Source: an uncultured Christensenella sp.
Lineage (GTDB): Bacteria; Bacillota; Clostridia; Christensenellales; CAG-917
Assembly (NCBI GenBank): GCA_910577815.1
Contig: CAJTNO010000001.1
Span: 420,754 to 484,753, forward strand
DNA: 64,000 nt
Reading direction: 5' to 3'
Shown here: one piece after another, positions 9,231 to 17,935 of the stretch
Layout: the number at the start of each line of letters is the position of its first letter
How positions within the stretch are numbered: position 1 is the stretch's first letter
The notes under the pieces: model-generated
What the model was told of the DNA's origin: nothing
The model's input: only the letters and a program-made list of their open reading frames with translations
The model's database searches: none
Made by a program: the position numbers and the translations under genes

Positions 9231-11942
9231 ATGAAACATACTAAACGTACAGTTGTGGCGTTTTTGGTTGCGCTGACCGTGATTTGCACGCTAAGCATTT
9301 CACTTACTGCGTGTAATCATCCGTTGGATTCCGAAAACCGTCCGTTTTCTATGAGTATTTCAACGCCCGACGGCGTATTTAACCCGTTCTTTTCTACGTC
9401 AGGCTATGATAGCTCTATTATCAGTATGACGCAGATAGGTATGATTAACACCAACGAGAACGGACAGATTGTAGTCGGTGAGAATGAGCCTACGGTTGCC
9501 AAGGATTATACTATTACCGAAAACGACGATAATACTTCTACGTATGAATTCCTTATCAAAAACGGCATAAAGTTTTCAAACGGTTCAGCTCTTACTATAA
9601 AGGACGTACTGTTTAACCTTTATGTGTATCTTGACCCTGTTTATACCGGCGCGGCAACCATATATTCTACGGATATTGTGGGACTTCAGCAATACAGACA
9701 ACAGGATTTGAACGCGGGCTCGAGTTCGGGTACGGCGGCATTCGAGGCAAGATTTATTGCTGATGCCAATAAAAGAATTGACCTCGACATCGACTATGTT
9801 AAAACGCGCGGCACGGGAATAAATCCCGGTGACAGGCCTACGATGCCCAGTAATTTCGACGAAGAAAGGGGAATTTTAGATTTTGCTTATATCGGTAAAA
9901 CCTTCTATGAGGAGCTTGTCAGCGACTGGAATGCGATAAACGTTGAGGACTATAAGGATTGGAAATTTACCGAGAAATGGCAGGTATTTTTCCTTAACGA
10001 CGGCGGTGACAATTCGTTGCTTGCCCGCAAGTATGAAGGCGGTCCTTACATCAAAGACGAGAAAGGAAATTATCAGCTTGACAAGGAGTATGCAGACAGA
10101 GTTTATTACGCGTCACAGATTGGCCCGGAGCTTGTAAGAAAAGGTCTTGCAACCGAAAGCAACGGTAAGTTTAATGTTACAGGTAAGAAAGAAGACGTAG
10201 ATGAAGCTATAAAGAACTATTGCATACAGGCGGTATTCGAGGCTAAATTCACACAGCACTTTCCTATGTCCGTTATAAAAAATACGAATAGCAAGCTTAC
10301 GCTTAGCAAGGAAGAAAAGGCTGCTGTTGAAGACGCTTTAGATTCGGTACCTGTTACAGAGTTTGAAACTGTAGCCAAATATTGGGGTACAGCCGCTACT
10401 ATTCTTGAAAAGTTCAAAGCGGACGCCAAAACTGATTATTTTAAACAAAGCGATAAATTGGTTCCTACAATCAGCGGTATTACTACCCGTACAGAAAGCA
10501 AAGAATTTAATGGCAAAACTCTTGATGAAAAGTATGACGTACTTCGCATAACAATAAACGGCATAGACCCAAAGGCAATTTACAACTTTGGATTTACCGT
10601 TGCGCCAATGTATTATTATTCCTCTACAGACTGGAGAGGGAAGAATTATATCGCGGCATTTAACGCGGAAAAGGGTGAGTTCGGTTTAGAGTTTGGTAAC
10701 TCCGACTTTATGAACGAGGTTATAAATTCTCCCGATAAGATTAAGCTGCCTATGGGTGCAGGCGCTTATATGGCTTCAGGCGTGAATGGCGGCGTTGGCA
10801 CTAAGGATACATTCTTTAACAATAATATGGTGTATTACGCGCGCAATGAATTTTTTTACACCACAGGTAAGCAGATAGAAAATGCAAAAATAAAATATGT
10901 AAGATATAAAGTTGTCGAATCCGACCAGATTGTCAATGCTTTGTCAAACGGCGACATAGACTTTGGAGACCCATCTGCAAAAAAATCGAATCAGGATTTG
11001 CTTGATAACAAAGGACTTGAAACCGTTGCTATTAACACAAACGGATACGGTTATGTGGGCATAAATCCGAGATTTGTTCCCGAGGTAAACGTGCGACGTG
11101 CAATTATAAAAGCTTTCGACGCTCCAAGTATAATAGATGACTATTATAACGGTAATTTCGGTTCAGTATTGCTCCGTCCTATGAGTTTGGAAAGTTGGGC
11201 TTATCCTAAAGGAGCAACAACTTATGTTTCAAGGAGTTCTGGAGGAATAGGTACACCGGGCGTATATTATGATTATGACAATTCTGATACTGATATAGTG
11301 GAGTTGCTAGAAGACGCAGGCTACGAAAAAAATCCGAATACCGGTAAGTACTCCAAAAATATTCCTGGCTTTGGTGTGGATAAGCTCGATTATAAATTTA
11401 CAATTGCCGGCGGAAGCACTGACCACCCCGCATATAAGATGTTCCTTGCTGCGGCGGAAAAACTTAACAGAATTGGTTTTGACGTAAAGGTCGTAACCTC
11501 TCAGCAGGCTTTGTCCGACCTCAGTGCAGGCAAGCTCGCCGTATGGGCGGCAGCCTGGTCAAGTACTATCGACCCGGATATGTTCCAGGTATACCATATG
11601 GATTCGCAGGCGAGCTCGGTTAAAAACTGGGGCTATTCTCAGATACTCGGTCAGACCAATGCCGCTGCTTGGGGTGACGAGTATGATTTGGTTGTTGAAC
11701 TGAGCGAAATAATTGATGCGGCGAGAGCTATAAATGATAATAAGCCCGACGGCGCGCGAGCAAGACTCTATCACGAAGCACTTGATGTGATTATGGAGCT
11801 TGCGGTCGAGTTCCCCATCTATCAGCGTAAGGACTTATTTGCTTATCAAAGCAATATGCTTGACCCAAGTACTCTACCTACAAAAGTTACGCCTTTCAGC
11901 GGATTGCTTGCCCGTATATGGGAGATTGACTATATTAAATAG
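9231..11942 (+). CDS. oppA: Oligopeptide ABC transporter substrate-binding lipoprotein (OppA-like)
   Basis: A family 5 extracellular solute-binding protein that captures peptides for the downstream importer. The signal peptide ends in LTAC with lipidated Cys28. The recognisable SBP_bac_5 features are the early FNPFFST and YEFLIKNGIKFSNG blocks, VRRAIIKAFD late in the protein, and the C-terminal IYQRKDLFAYQ block. At 903 residues it is far longer than the usual 530-600; the extra length lies mainly between about residues 160 and 440, which is Lys/Asp-rich and poorly matched to the family. The start is the ATG at 9231 behind AAAGGAGAG; a longer frame reaching into the upstream gene lacks a signal peptide at its start. 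It lies 35 bases after the lipoprotein gene with no terminator between. The transported ligand is inferred from family and context. Confidence 0.9.
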   Translation: MKHTKRTVVAFLVALTVICTLSISLTACNHPLDSENRPFSMSISTPDGVFNPFFSTSGYDSSIISMTQIGMINTNENGQIVVGENEPTVAKDYTITENDDNTSTYEFLIKNGIKFSNGSALTIKDVLFNLYVYLDPVYTGAATIYSTDIVGLQQYRQQDLNAGSSSGTAAFEARFIADANKRIDLDIDYVKTRGTGINPGDRPTMPSNFDEERGILDFAYIGKTFYEELVSDWNAINVEDYKDWKFTEKWQVFFLNDGGDNSLLARKYEGGPYIKDEKGNYQLDKEYADRVYYASQIGPELVRKGLATESNGKFNVTGKKEDVDEAIKNYCIQAVFEAKFTQHFPMSVIKNTNSKLTLSKEEKAAVEDALDSVPVTEFETVAKYWGTAATILEKFKADAKTDYFKQSDKLVPTISGITTRTESKEFNGKTLDEKYDVLRITINGIDPKAIYNFGFTVAPMYYYSSTDWRGKNYIAAFNAEKGEFGLEFGNSDFMNEVINSPDKIKLPMGAGAYMASGVNGGVGTKDTFFNNNMVYYARNEFFYTTGKQIENAKIKYVRYKVVESDQIVNALSNGDIDFGDPSAKKSNQDLLDNKGLETVAINTNGYGYVGINPRFVPEVNVRRAIIKAFDAPSIIDDYYNGNFGSVLLRPMSLESWAYPKGATTYVSRSSGGIGTPGVYYDYDNSDTDIVELLEDAGYEKNPNTGKYSKNIPGFGVDKLDYKFTIAGGSTDHPAYKMFLAAAEKLNRIGFDVKVVTSQQALSDLSAGKLAVWAAAWSSTIDPDMFQVYHMDSQASSVKNWGYSQILGQTNAAAWGDEYDLVVELSEIIDAARAINDNKPDGARARLYHEALDVIMELAVEFPIYQRKDLFAYQSNMLDPSTLPTKVTPFSGLLARIWEIDYIK

Positions 11943-11961
11943 TTAAAAAAATAAAATTTAT

Positions 11962-11997
11962 GCTTATATCTACGGCAAAAATGCCGTAGATATAAGC
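11962..11997 (+). other. Intercistronic stem-loop between oppA and oppB
   Basis: A perfect 16-base-pair inverted repeat (11962-11977 against 11982-11997) with an AAAA loop. No T run follows on the plus strand, so it is not a typical full terminator in the operon direction. Such hairpins often protect the 3' end of binding-protein mRNA, giving more OppA than permease. An A-rich stretch upstream would provide a T run for transcription from the other strand. Confidence 0.7.
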
Positions 11998-12071
11998 GCT
12001 TAAAAAGACAGTAAATAAACGGCGCAGCTGTTAAGCTTCAGCCGAAAAGCCAATAAAAGGCAGGAACAATA

Positions 12072-13532
12072 ATGGAAACACTTAAATACATCGTAAAAAG
12101 ACTTGTGCTTGCGGTGGTGATACTGCTCGGCGTGTCTGTCATCATTTACGGATTGTCGCGAATGATGCCTACGGACTACGTTGATAATCAGTACTCATCC
12201 GCATTGCAACAGGGTACGATGACGCAGGCGGATATTGACCATATCAAGGAGCTGTACGGTCTTAATATGCCCGACGCCTTTCTTACGCTAAAGGTTGGCG
12301 AGGGCAGTAAATATGCGGGTACCGAATTGACGGTTAATACCAAACAAGATACATATGAATCCGAGGTTCAATACGGAAGCTTGACTTATCTGGAATGGTA
12401 TACAGGAGGAAGCTCGGTAAATGATAAGGATAAAACAAAAGCCGTTGCTGCGTATGAAAACGGAGACGGTATTCGTTTGACGCTCAGATATAACGGCGAA
12501 TTTCAGATTGGTACCGTTAAATCACGAGACCTTGTGCCGCCTGAGGAAATTACGGACGAATCAACTATAGAGATGAACGTCGTATTCATACCCGAGGAGA
12601 CCGGCACCTTTCGCCTTATAGAAACGGAGAATATGGGTTTGGATACTATCCGTCAGATAGAGGTTACGCTCAGCGACGGGACAATTGTAAACCTCGGCGT
12701 CGAATACCGACTGGCAACAGGCGGAGAGAAATTCGTTGCGATTTTGGACGGTTACTTTACCTGGCTCGGCAATCTGTTTCAGGGCGACCTCGGTATGTCC
12801 TTTAAATTTAAGGAGCCTGTTGCAAAGATAATACTTGACAATATGGGCATATCCTTTGCAATCGCGTTTATTGCAACTATTCTGCAATTCCTGATTGCTA
12901 TACCTCTCGGTATCAAGGCTGCTACTCATCAGTACGGAGTTGTTGACTATTCGGTTACGATACTCACGATGATGGGCATAAGCTTGCCTACATTCTTCTT
13001 CGGCGCAATAGTTATAAGAATATTTGCGGTAGGCTTCGGTTGGTTTGAGGTCGGAGGACTTAACTCCGCGTCGTTGCCTGTCAATGCAAGCTGGTTTGTC
13101 AGAATGGGCGATACTCTCTGGCATATGGTGTTGCCGATGCTGGTTTTGGTCGTACTGTCCGTAGGCTCGCTTATGAGGTATACGAGGACGAATACGCTCG
13201 AGGCTCTAAACGCCGATTATGTGCGTACCGCGAGGGCTAAGGGACTCAGTGAAAAAACCGTTATATATAAGCACGCATTCAGAAATACGATGGTTCCGCT
13301 TGTAACCCTGCTTGCGGGAATATTGCCGAGCTTATTCGGCGGAGCAATGATTACCGAGCAGGTTTTCAGTATTCCCGGCATAGGACAGCTGGCATATCAG
13401 GCGTTAGTGGTAGCGGACGTTCCGTTTATTATGGGTTATAATATGTTTATTGCAATACTTACGGTTGTGGGTACTTTGCTCAGCGACCTGATGTACGCGG
13501 TTGTCGACCCGCGAGTCAAGATAGGACGATAG
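12072..13532 (+). CDS. oppB: Oligopeptide ABC transporter permease (OppB-like)
   Basis: An inner-membrane permease of the BPD_transp_1 family. The N-terminal helix at about residues 9-30 (LVLAVVILLGVSVIIYGL) is standard. The permease core from about residue 255 has five more helices and the EAA loop for ATPase contact (ADYVRTARAKGLSEK...HAFRNTMVP). At 486 residues it is about 160 longer than usual: residues about 70-235, in the first external loop, carry an inserted Thr/Glu-rich, probably beta-rich domain. The insertion is predicted to lie outside, near the binding protein. The start follows a GGCAGGAAC ribosome site, 129 bases after oppA. The gene ends 9 bases before oppC. Confidence 0.93.
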   Translation: METLKYIVKRLVLAVVILLGVSVIIYGLSRMMPTDYVDNQYSSALQQGTMTQADIDHIKELYGLNMPDAFLTLKVGEGSKYAGTELTVNTKQDTYESEVQYGSLTYLEWYTGGSSVNDKDKTKAVAAYENGDGIRLTLRYNGEFQIGTVKSRDLVPPEEITDESTIEMNVVFIPEETGTFRLIETENMGLDTIRQIEVTLSDGTIVNLGVEYRLATGGEKFVAILDGYFTWLGNLFQGDLGMSFKFKEPVAKIILDNMGISFAIAFIATILQFLIAIPLGIKAATHQYGVVDYSVTILTMMGISLPTFFFGAIVIRIFAVGFGWFEVGGLNSASLPVNASWFVRMGDTLWHMVLPMLVLVVLSVGSLMRYTRTNTLEALNADYVRTARAKGLSEKTVIYKHAFRNTMVPLVTLLAGILPSLFGGAMITEQVFSIPGIGQLAYQALVVADVPFIMGYNMFIAILTVVGTLLSDLMYAVVDPRVKIGR

Positions 13533-13541
13533 GAGGTGCAA

Positions 13542-14843
13542 ATGAAAAAGGATGATTTTAAAAAGCCAATCGTTGCGGAAAATCCTACCGACACCGTCGT
13601 TGTAAACGTTGGGGAGGAGATAACCGATAACGCTGTTCAAAAGGAAGAAGTCGTTGCACCCGACGAGGCGCAGAACGTAGTTGATTCGGAGAACACCGAT
13701 ATTTTGGAGCAATCCGAAGATATAAATACAGTAGATAACGGCGAGGTATCCGAAGGCGATACCGAGCAGTTAAAGGATGAAGCAAACAATTCGGATGAAG
13801 CCGTTTCAGAGGAGGAAAGCACCGAGGAGAGAACGGGAAGAACGCTGAGCCCCGGCAGACTTGTACTTAAAAGATTTTTCAGGTCCAAGCTGTCAATGAC
13901 CGGGCTTGTGCTGTTGATTGCTTTGTTTATATTCTCGTTTTTCGGACCGCTTTTCGATTTCCTGCCCTTTATCTGGGGAGAAAAGGAGGCGGATAACTCC
14001 AGCAGCGTTCGCGAGGAGTCTACATCAGAAGTCAAAATCGATTATGACGGAGATTACTCCGTATTCGACGATAGCATAGACGGAAGCAACAAGGTTTATA
14101 TTGTAACCTTCTCCTATCCGAGCAACTACCTTAAGCCGTCCGGCAAGCACCTTTTGGGTACGGACGACAAGGGCTATGACGTTTTATCGCGTCTGATGTA
14201 CGGCGGCAGAATTTCGCTGACTATCGGATTTGTAGTTATCATTCTTGAAACGGTAATCGGCGTAATACTCGGCGGTATCGCGGGATATTTCGGCAAGTGG
14301 GTTGACCAGGTTATAATGCGTATAGTTGATATTTTCAACTGCGTGCCAACCCTGCCTATGCTTATGATTGCGGGCGTCGCTCTTGAAAAGCTCGATATTT
14401 ACGGTCCGAGCAGACTGTACATACTTATGGCGATGATGACTCTGTTCGGTTGGGCGGGCACAGCCCGACTGGTGCGCGGTCAGATACTGTCGCTGCGTGA
14501 GCAGGACTTTATGCTCAGCGCCGAGGCGAGTGGCTTGACTGTCGGACGTAAGATATTCAAGCACCTTATACCTAACGTAATTCCGCAGCTCATAGTTTCT
14601 ATGACGCTCGGACTCGGCGGAATAATCCTCACCGAGGCTACGCTCGGATATCTTAATATAGGTCTTCCCGCAGAGTATGCAACCTGGGGCAATATGATTA
14701 ACGCGGCGGCGAATAATACCATCCTTACGCTTTATCCCAATCTGTGGATAACGCCGGGTATCTGTATCGTGCTTGCCGTTCTTGCGTTCAACTTCGTAGG
14801 AGACGGTCTGCGCGACGCGTTCGACCCCAAGGCAAGGAGGTAG
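13542..14843 (+). CDS. oppC: Oligopeptide ABC transporter permease (OppC-like) with acidic N-terminal tail
   Basis: The second permease of the importer (433 residues). Residues 1-95 form an acidic, Glu/Asp/Asn-rich cytoplasmic tail unlike normal OppC. After it come the OppC N-terminal helix (about residues 115-138), an external segment, the GTDDKGYDVLSRLMYG block typical of OppC, and five helices with the EAA loop (LSAEASGLTVGRKIFKHLIPN). I chose the ATG at 13542 because AGGAGG sits at 13531-13536; the GTG six bases earlier overlaps that site. It lies three bases before oppD. The acidic tail resembles the tails on OppF and on the operon's protease, suggesting low-complexity acidic tails are a habit of this lineage. 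Confidence 0.93.
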   Translation: MKKDDFKKPIVAENPTDTVVVNVGEEITDNAVQKEEVVAPDEAQNVVDSENTDILEQSEDINTVDNGEVSEGDTEQLKDEANNSDEAVSEEESTEERTGRTLSPGRLVLKRFFRSKLSMTGLVLLIALFIFSFFGPLFDFLPFIWGEKEADNSSSVREESTSEVKIDYDGDYSVFDDSIDGSNKVYIVTFSYPSNYLKPSGKHLLGTDDKGYDVLSRLMYGGRISLTIGFVVIILETVIGVILGGIAGYFGKWVDQVIMRIVDIFNCVPTLPMLMIAGVALEKLDIYGPSRLYILMAMMTLFGWAGTARLVRGQILSLREQDFMLSAEASGLTVGRKIFKHLIPNVIPQLIVSMTLGLGGIILTEATLGYLNIGLPAEYATWGNMINAAANNTILTLYPNLWITPGICIVLAVLAFNFVGDGLRDAFDPKARR

Positions 14844-14846
14844 GAT

Positions 14847-16391
14847 ATGAGTAGCGAAGGTAAAAATAAAAACACGCATTATATATCCGCTAAAGAGTCG
14901 CGCCAGATTGCCAAGGACAATACCCGCACTATTAAGGAGCTTCAGAAAAAGCGCAAGTCCTATAAGCGCGAGGATTACGTCACCGAAATGCGCGACCCCA
15001 ATAATATTGTGGAGTTTGACAATCTGCATACCTATTTCTTTACGGATAACGGAGTTGCGAAGGCTGTAAACGGAGTTTCCTTTGATATTCCGCAAGGCTC
15101 CACCGTCGGCGTTGTCGGAGAATCGGGCTGCGGTAAATCCGTTACGAGCCTGTCCTTGATGCAGCTTGTTCAGGGACCTATGGGACAGATTGTCAGCGGC
15201 AGTATACGCTTCCGCTCGACTGTGCGTAAGCCGCTTCCTCCCGAGCCCGTTACCGTATATAAGATGAACGAGGGAAAGCCTGTGCTTATTCCCGCGTTGG
15301 ACGAAAACGGAAATCAGGTGCTTAAGGACGACGGCGAACCCTTGCTTGTACAGAAATTTGACGAAAGCGGCAATCCCGTATTTGAAAACGCTGCTATTGC
15401 GACCGACGAGGACGGCAATTATATCAAGGAGCAGGTCTACGACAGAAAGGGCAGACCGCTTATGATGAAGCGCAACGTCGAGCCTATAATGACCGAAAAG
15501 CTCGACGAAAACGGAAATCCAGTGCTTGACGAGAACGGCGAGCGCATTATGGTTCGCGCCTACAATAAGCACGGAAAACCGAAATTCAGAAGAAGATACG
15601 AGGAGCACGAGGAGGTTTTTGACATCGCCAAGATGCCCGTTGAGCATATGTCCTCTATACGAGGCAGGGAAATCGCGATGATTTTCCAGGAGCCGATGAC
15701 AAGCCTTAATCCCGTATTTACCATAGGCTATCAGCTTGACGAGGTGACTCTGCTGCACGTGGAGGGCGCGGATAAAGAGGACGCTAAACGCCGCAGTATA
15801 GAGATGCTTAAGCTGGTTGGTATAGCTATGCCCGAGCACGTGTATAAATCCTATCCGCATCAGCTATCAGGCGGTATGCGTCAGCGCGTTATGATTGCTA
15901 TGGCATTAAGCTGCAGTCCCAAGCTCATAATTGCGGACGAGCCTACGACCGCGCTTGACGTCACCATACAGGCGCAGATACTCGACCTGCTAAGAGAGGT
16001 TAAGGATAAGATTAGCGGAAGCATTATGCTAATCACTCACGACCTCGGCGTTATCGCCGAAATGGTGGACTACGTTGTCGTTATGTACGCGGGCAGAGTT
16101 GTGGAAAAGGGTACGGTGCGCGAAATATTCAATAATCCGCTGCATCCTTATACTATCGGTCTGCAAAAGAGCAAGCCCGTAGTAGGCAAAGAGGTGGACA
16201 GACTTTACAGTATTCCCGGCAACGTGCCTAATCCTATAAATATGCCGTCCTGCTGCTATTTCAAGGACAGGTGCGATATGCGTTGCGAAGCCTGCCGAGG
16301 TGATTACCCCGAGATGGTGCAGGTGTCTCCCACTCACTTTGTGGCGTGCCATAGGTATATGGATTTGCAAAAGGAGAGCGAAAATGAGTAA
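14847..16391 (+). CDS. oppD: Oligopeptide ABC transporter ATP-binding protein (OppD-like) with inserted repeat segment
   Basis: An ATPase subunit that powers peptide import. Walker A is GESGCGKS near residue 91-98, the Q-loop is MIFQEPMTSLNPV, the signature is LSGGMRQR, Walker B is LIIADEPTTALD and the switch His is in ITHDLG. The C terminus has the oligo_HPY domain with Cys residues (SCCYFKDRCDMRCEAC), normal for OppD/F. At 514 residues it exceeds the usual 330 because of a 55-residue basic N-terminal extension and a 130-residue insertion between Walker A and the Q-loop (about 15225-15625) made of DENGNPVL-like repeats. All catalytic motifs are intact, so it should be active. It overlaps oppF by 8 bases. 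Confidence 0.94.
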   Translation: MSSEGKNKNTHYISAKESRQIAKDNTRTIKELQKKRKSYKREDYVTEMRDPNNIVEFDNLHTYFFTDNGVAKAVNGVSFDIPQGSTVGVVGESGCGKSVTSLSLMQLVQGPMGQIVSGSIRFRSTVRKPLPPEPVTVYKMNEGKPVLIPALDENGNQVLKDDGEPLLVQKFDESGNPVFENAAIATDEDGNYIKEQVYDRKGRPLMMKRNVEPIMTEKLDENGNPVLDENGERIMVRAYNKHGKPKFRRRYEEHEEVFDIAKMPVEHMSSIRGREIAMIFQEPMTSLNPVFTIGYQLDEVTLLHVEGADKEDAKRRSIEMLKLVGIAMPEHVYKSYPHQLSGGMRQRVMIAMALSCSPKLIIADEPTTALDVTIQAQILDLLREVKDKISGSIMLITHDLGVIAEMVDYVVVMYAGRVVEKGTVREIFNNPLHPYTIGLQKSKPVVGKEVDRLYSIPGNVPNPINMPSCCYFKDRCDMRCEACRGDYPEMVQVSPTHFVACHRYMDLQKESENE

Positions 16392-17646
16392 GCTTGCCAA
16401 TAATGAGTTGAATACGGAAAATTTACAGGATACCGCGCAGGCGGAAAACGCCGTCGAGATTACTGCTAAAGACGAAGCGAGCACGCAACAGACGGAGGAA
16501 GTCAAAGTAAACGCGGATAGCTTGACCGAGAATACGGAGGATAAAAAATCCGAGGATAGCGTAAGCGCGGATACGGACAGCGGCATAATTATTCCTAAAA
16601 TCGAAGCCGTTGACTGTACGGGTACCTGCGCGGGTTGTCCGTCGCAGTCCTCTTGCGCACAGGCAAAGGGAGACGGAGAGGAATACCTGCTTCAGGTAAA
16701 AAATATTAAAGAGTACTTCCCAATCAAGACCTCATTTAACAAAAAGAAAAACGTATATTTGAAGGCTGTTGACGGGGTATCCTTTAATCTTAAGCAGGGT
16801 AAAACTATCGGTATAGTCGGCGAGTCGGGCTGCGGAAAGACCACTCTCGGCAGAACTATTCTGCGCCTCTATACTCCTACCGCGGGAGAGATTATCTTTG
16901 ACGGAAAGCATATCGAAAAGCTCAAGGGCGAAGCCCTGAGAAAAATGCGTCCGCATTTTCAGATGATATTCCAGGACCCTTATTCCTCGCTTTCGCCGCG
17001 TATGACCGTAGGTGAAATTGTAGGAGAAGCGGTAAAGACGCATAAAATCGTGCCTAAATCCGATTATAAGGATTACATAGTGGATATTATGCAGAAGTGC
17101 GGCTTGCAGCCTCACTATTTTGAAAGATATCCTCACGAGTTTTCGGGCGGACAAAGACAGCGAATCTGTATTGCCAAGGCGCTTGCGCTCAAGCCGAAGC
17201 TTGTCATCTGCGACGAGCCCGTGAGTGCGCTTGACGTTTCCATTCAGGCGCAGGTCATAAACCTGTTTAAGGACTTGCAGACTGCCGAAAATCTTGCTTA
17301 TATCTTTATATCGCACGATTTATCTGTTGTAGAGCATATATCCGACGAGGTCGGCGTTATGTATCTCGGCAATATGGTTGAGTTCGGAAGCAAAAAGGAT
17401 TTGTTTGCAAATCCTATGCATCCGTACACAGAAGCGTTGTTCTCTGCGGTGCCTATTCCCGACCCGGATACAAAAATCAAGCGTATCATTTTGCAAGGCG
17501 ATATTCCTTCGCCCGCAAATCCGCCCAAGGGCTGTAAATTTCATACCCGCTGCAGTAAATGTATGGATATTTGCAGCGAGGTTGAACCCGTGTTTAAGGA
17601 TTACGGCGACGGACACTTTGTAGCCTGCCACCTCTATCCGCAATAA
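16384..17646 (+). CDS. oppF: Oligopeptide ABC transporter ATP-binding protein (OppF-like) with Cys-rich N-terminal motif
   Basis: The partner ATPase of OppD. Walker A GESGCGKT, Q-loop MIFQDPYSSLSP, signature FSGGQRQR, Walker B LVICDEPVSALD, switch ISHDLS and the C-terminal oligo_HPY block (CKFHTRCSKCMDIC) are all present. Residues 1-75 are an acidic tail followed by a cysteine cluster CTGTCAGCPSQSSC (spacing C-x3-C-x2-C-x5-C), which is not part of normal OppF and looks like a metal or iron-sulfur ligand set. I start at the ATG at 16384, which overlaps the oppD stop by 8 bases; a longer frame reads back through the oppD oligo_HPY region. It is the last gene of the operon. Confidence 0.93.
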   Translation: MSKLANNELNTENLQDTAQAENAVEITAKDEASTQQTEEVKVNADSLTENTEDKKSEDSVSADTDSGIIIPKIEAVDCTGTCAGCPSQSSCAQAKGDGEEYLLQVKNIKEYFPIKTSFNKKKNVYLKAVDGVSFNLKQGKTIGIVGESGCGKTTLGRTILRLYTPTAGEIIFDGKHIEKLKGEALRKMRPHFQMIFQDPYSSLSPRMTVGEIVGEAVKTHKIVPKSDYKDYIVDIMQKCGLQPHYFERYPHEFSGGQRQRICIAKALALKPKLVICDEPVSALDVSIQAQVINLFKDLQTAENLAYIFISHDLSVVEHISDEVGVMYLGNMVEFGSKKDLFANPMHPYTEALFSAVPIPDPDTKIKRIILQGDIPSPANPPKGCKFHTRCSKCMDICSEVEPVFKDYGDGHFVACHLYPQ

Positions 17647-17677
17647 AACAGCTTTAAATATTATAATTGTCATTATA

Positions 17678-17744
17678 AACGTCCGTTTTGGTTGTTGCAG
17701 ATATTTTAAATTATCTAAGACAATCAGAAAACGGGCGTTTTTTG
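17678..17744 (+). terminator. Terminator after the Opp operon
   Basis: A long imperfect hairpin whose lower stem pairs AACGTCCGTTTT with AAAACGGGCGTT, followed by TTTTT. It closes the operon. Confidence 0.75.
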
Positions 17745-17810
17745 TGCCGAGCGTTAAAGTTATATAGCGTTTAAGCGAAACATCTCGCTATAATTTCCAA
17801 AATTTTTTAT

Positions 17811-17839
17811 TTGACACATCGGCATTGTCATTATAGAAT
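17811..17839 (+). promoter_or_regulatory. Strong sigma-A promoter for the repeat lipoprotein
   Basis: TTGACA at 17811-17816 and TAGAAT at 17834-17839 with a 17-base spacer. The start near 17846 gives a leader of about 90 nt. Confidence 0.75.
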
Positions 17840-17935
17840 TATATAAATAAAATTAGGTTTGGATATAGGCGGTTCAATTTATTGTTCTAAAATTTGTTTA
17901 AATCTTATTTTAACTATGGACAAGGAGAAGTATTT

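Noticed and set aside
14184..15860. A 558-codon open frame on the minus strand
   Set aside because: It lies exactly antisense to oppC/oppD, has no ribosome site or recognisable domain, and mirrors the codon bias of the sense genes.
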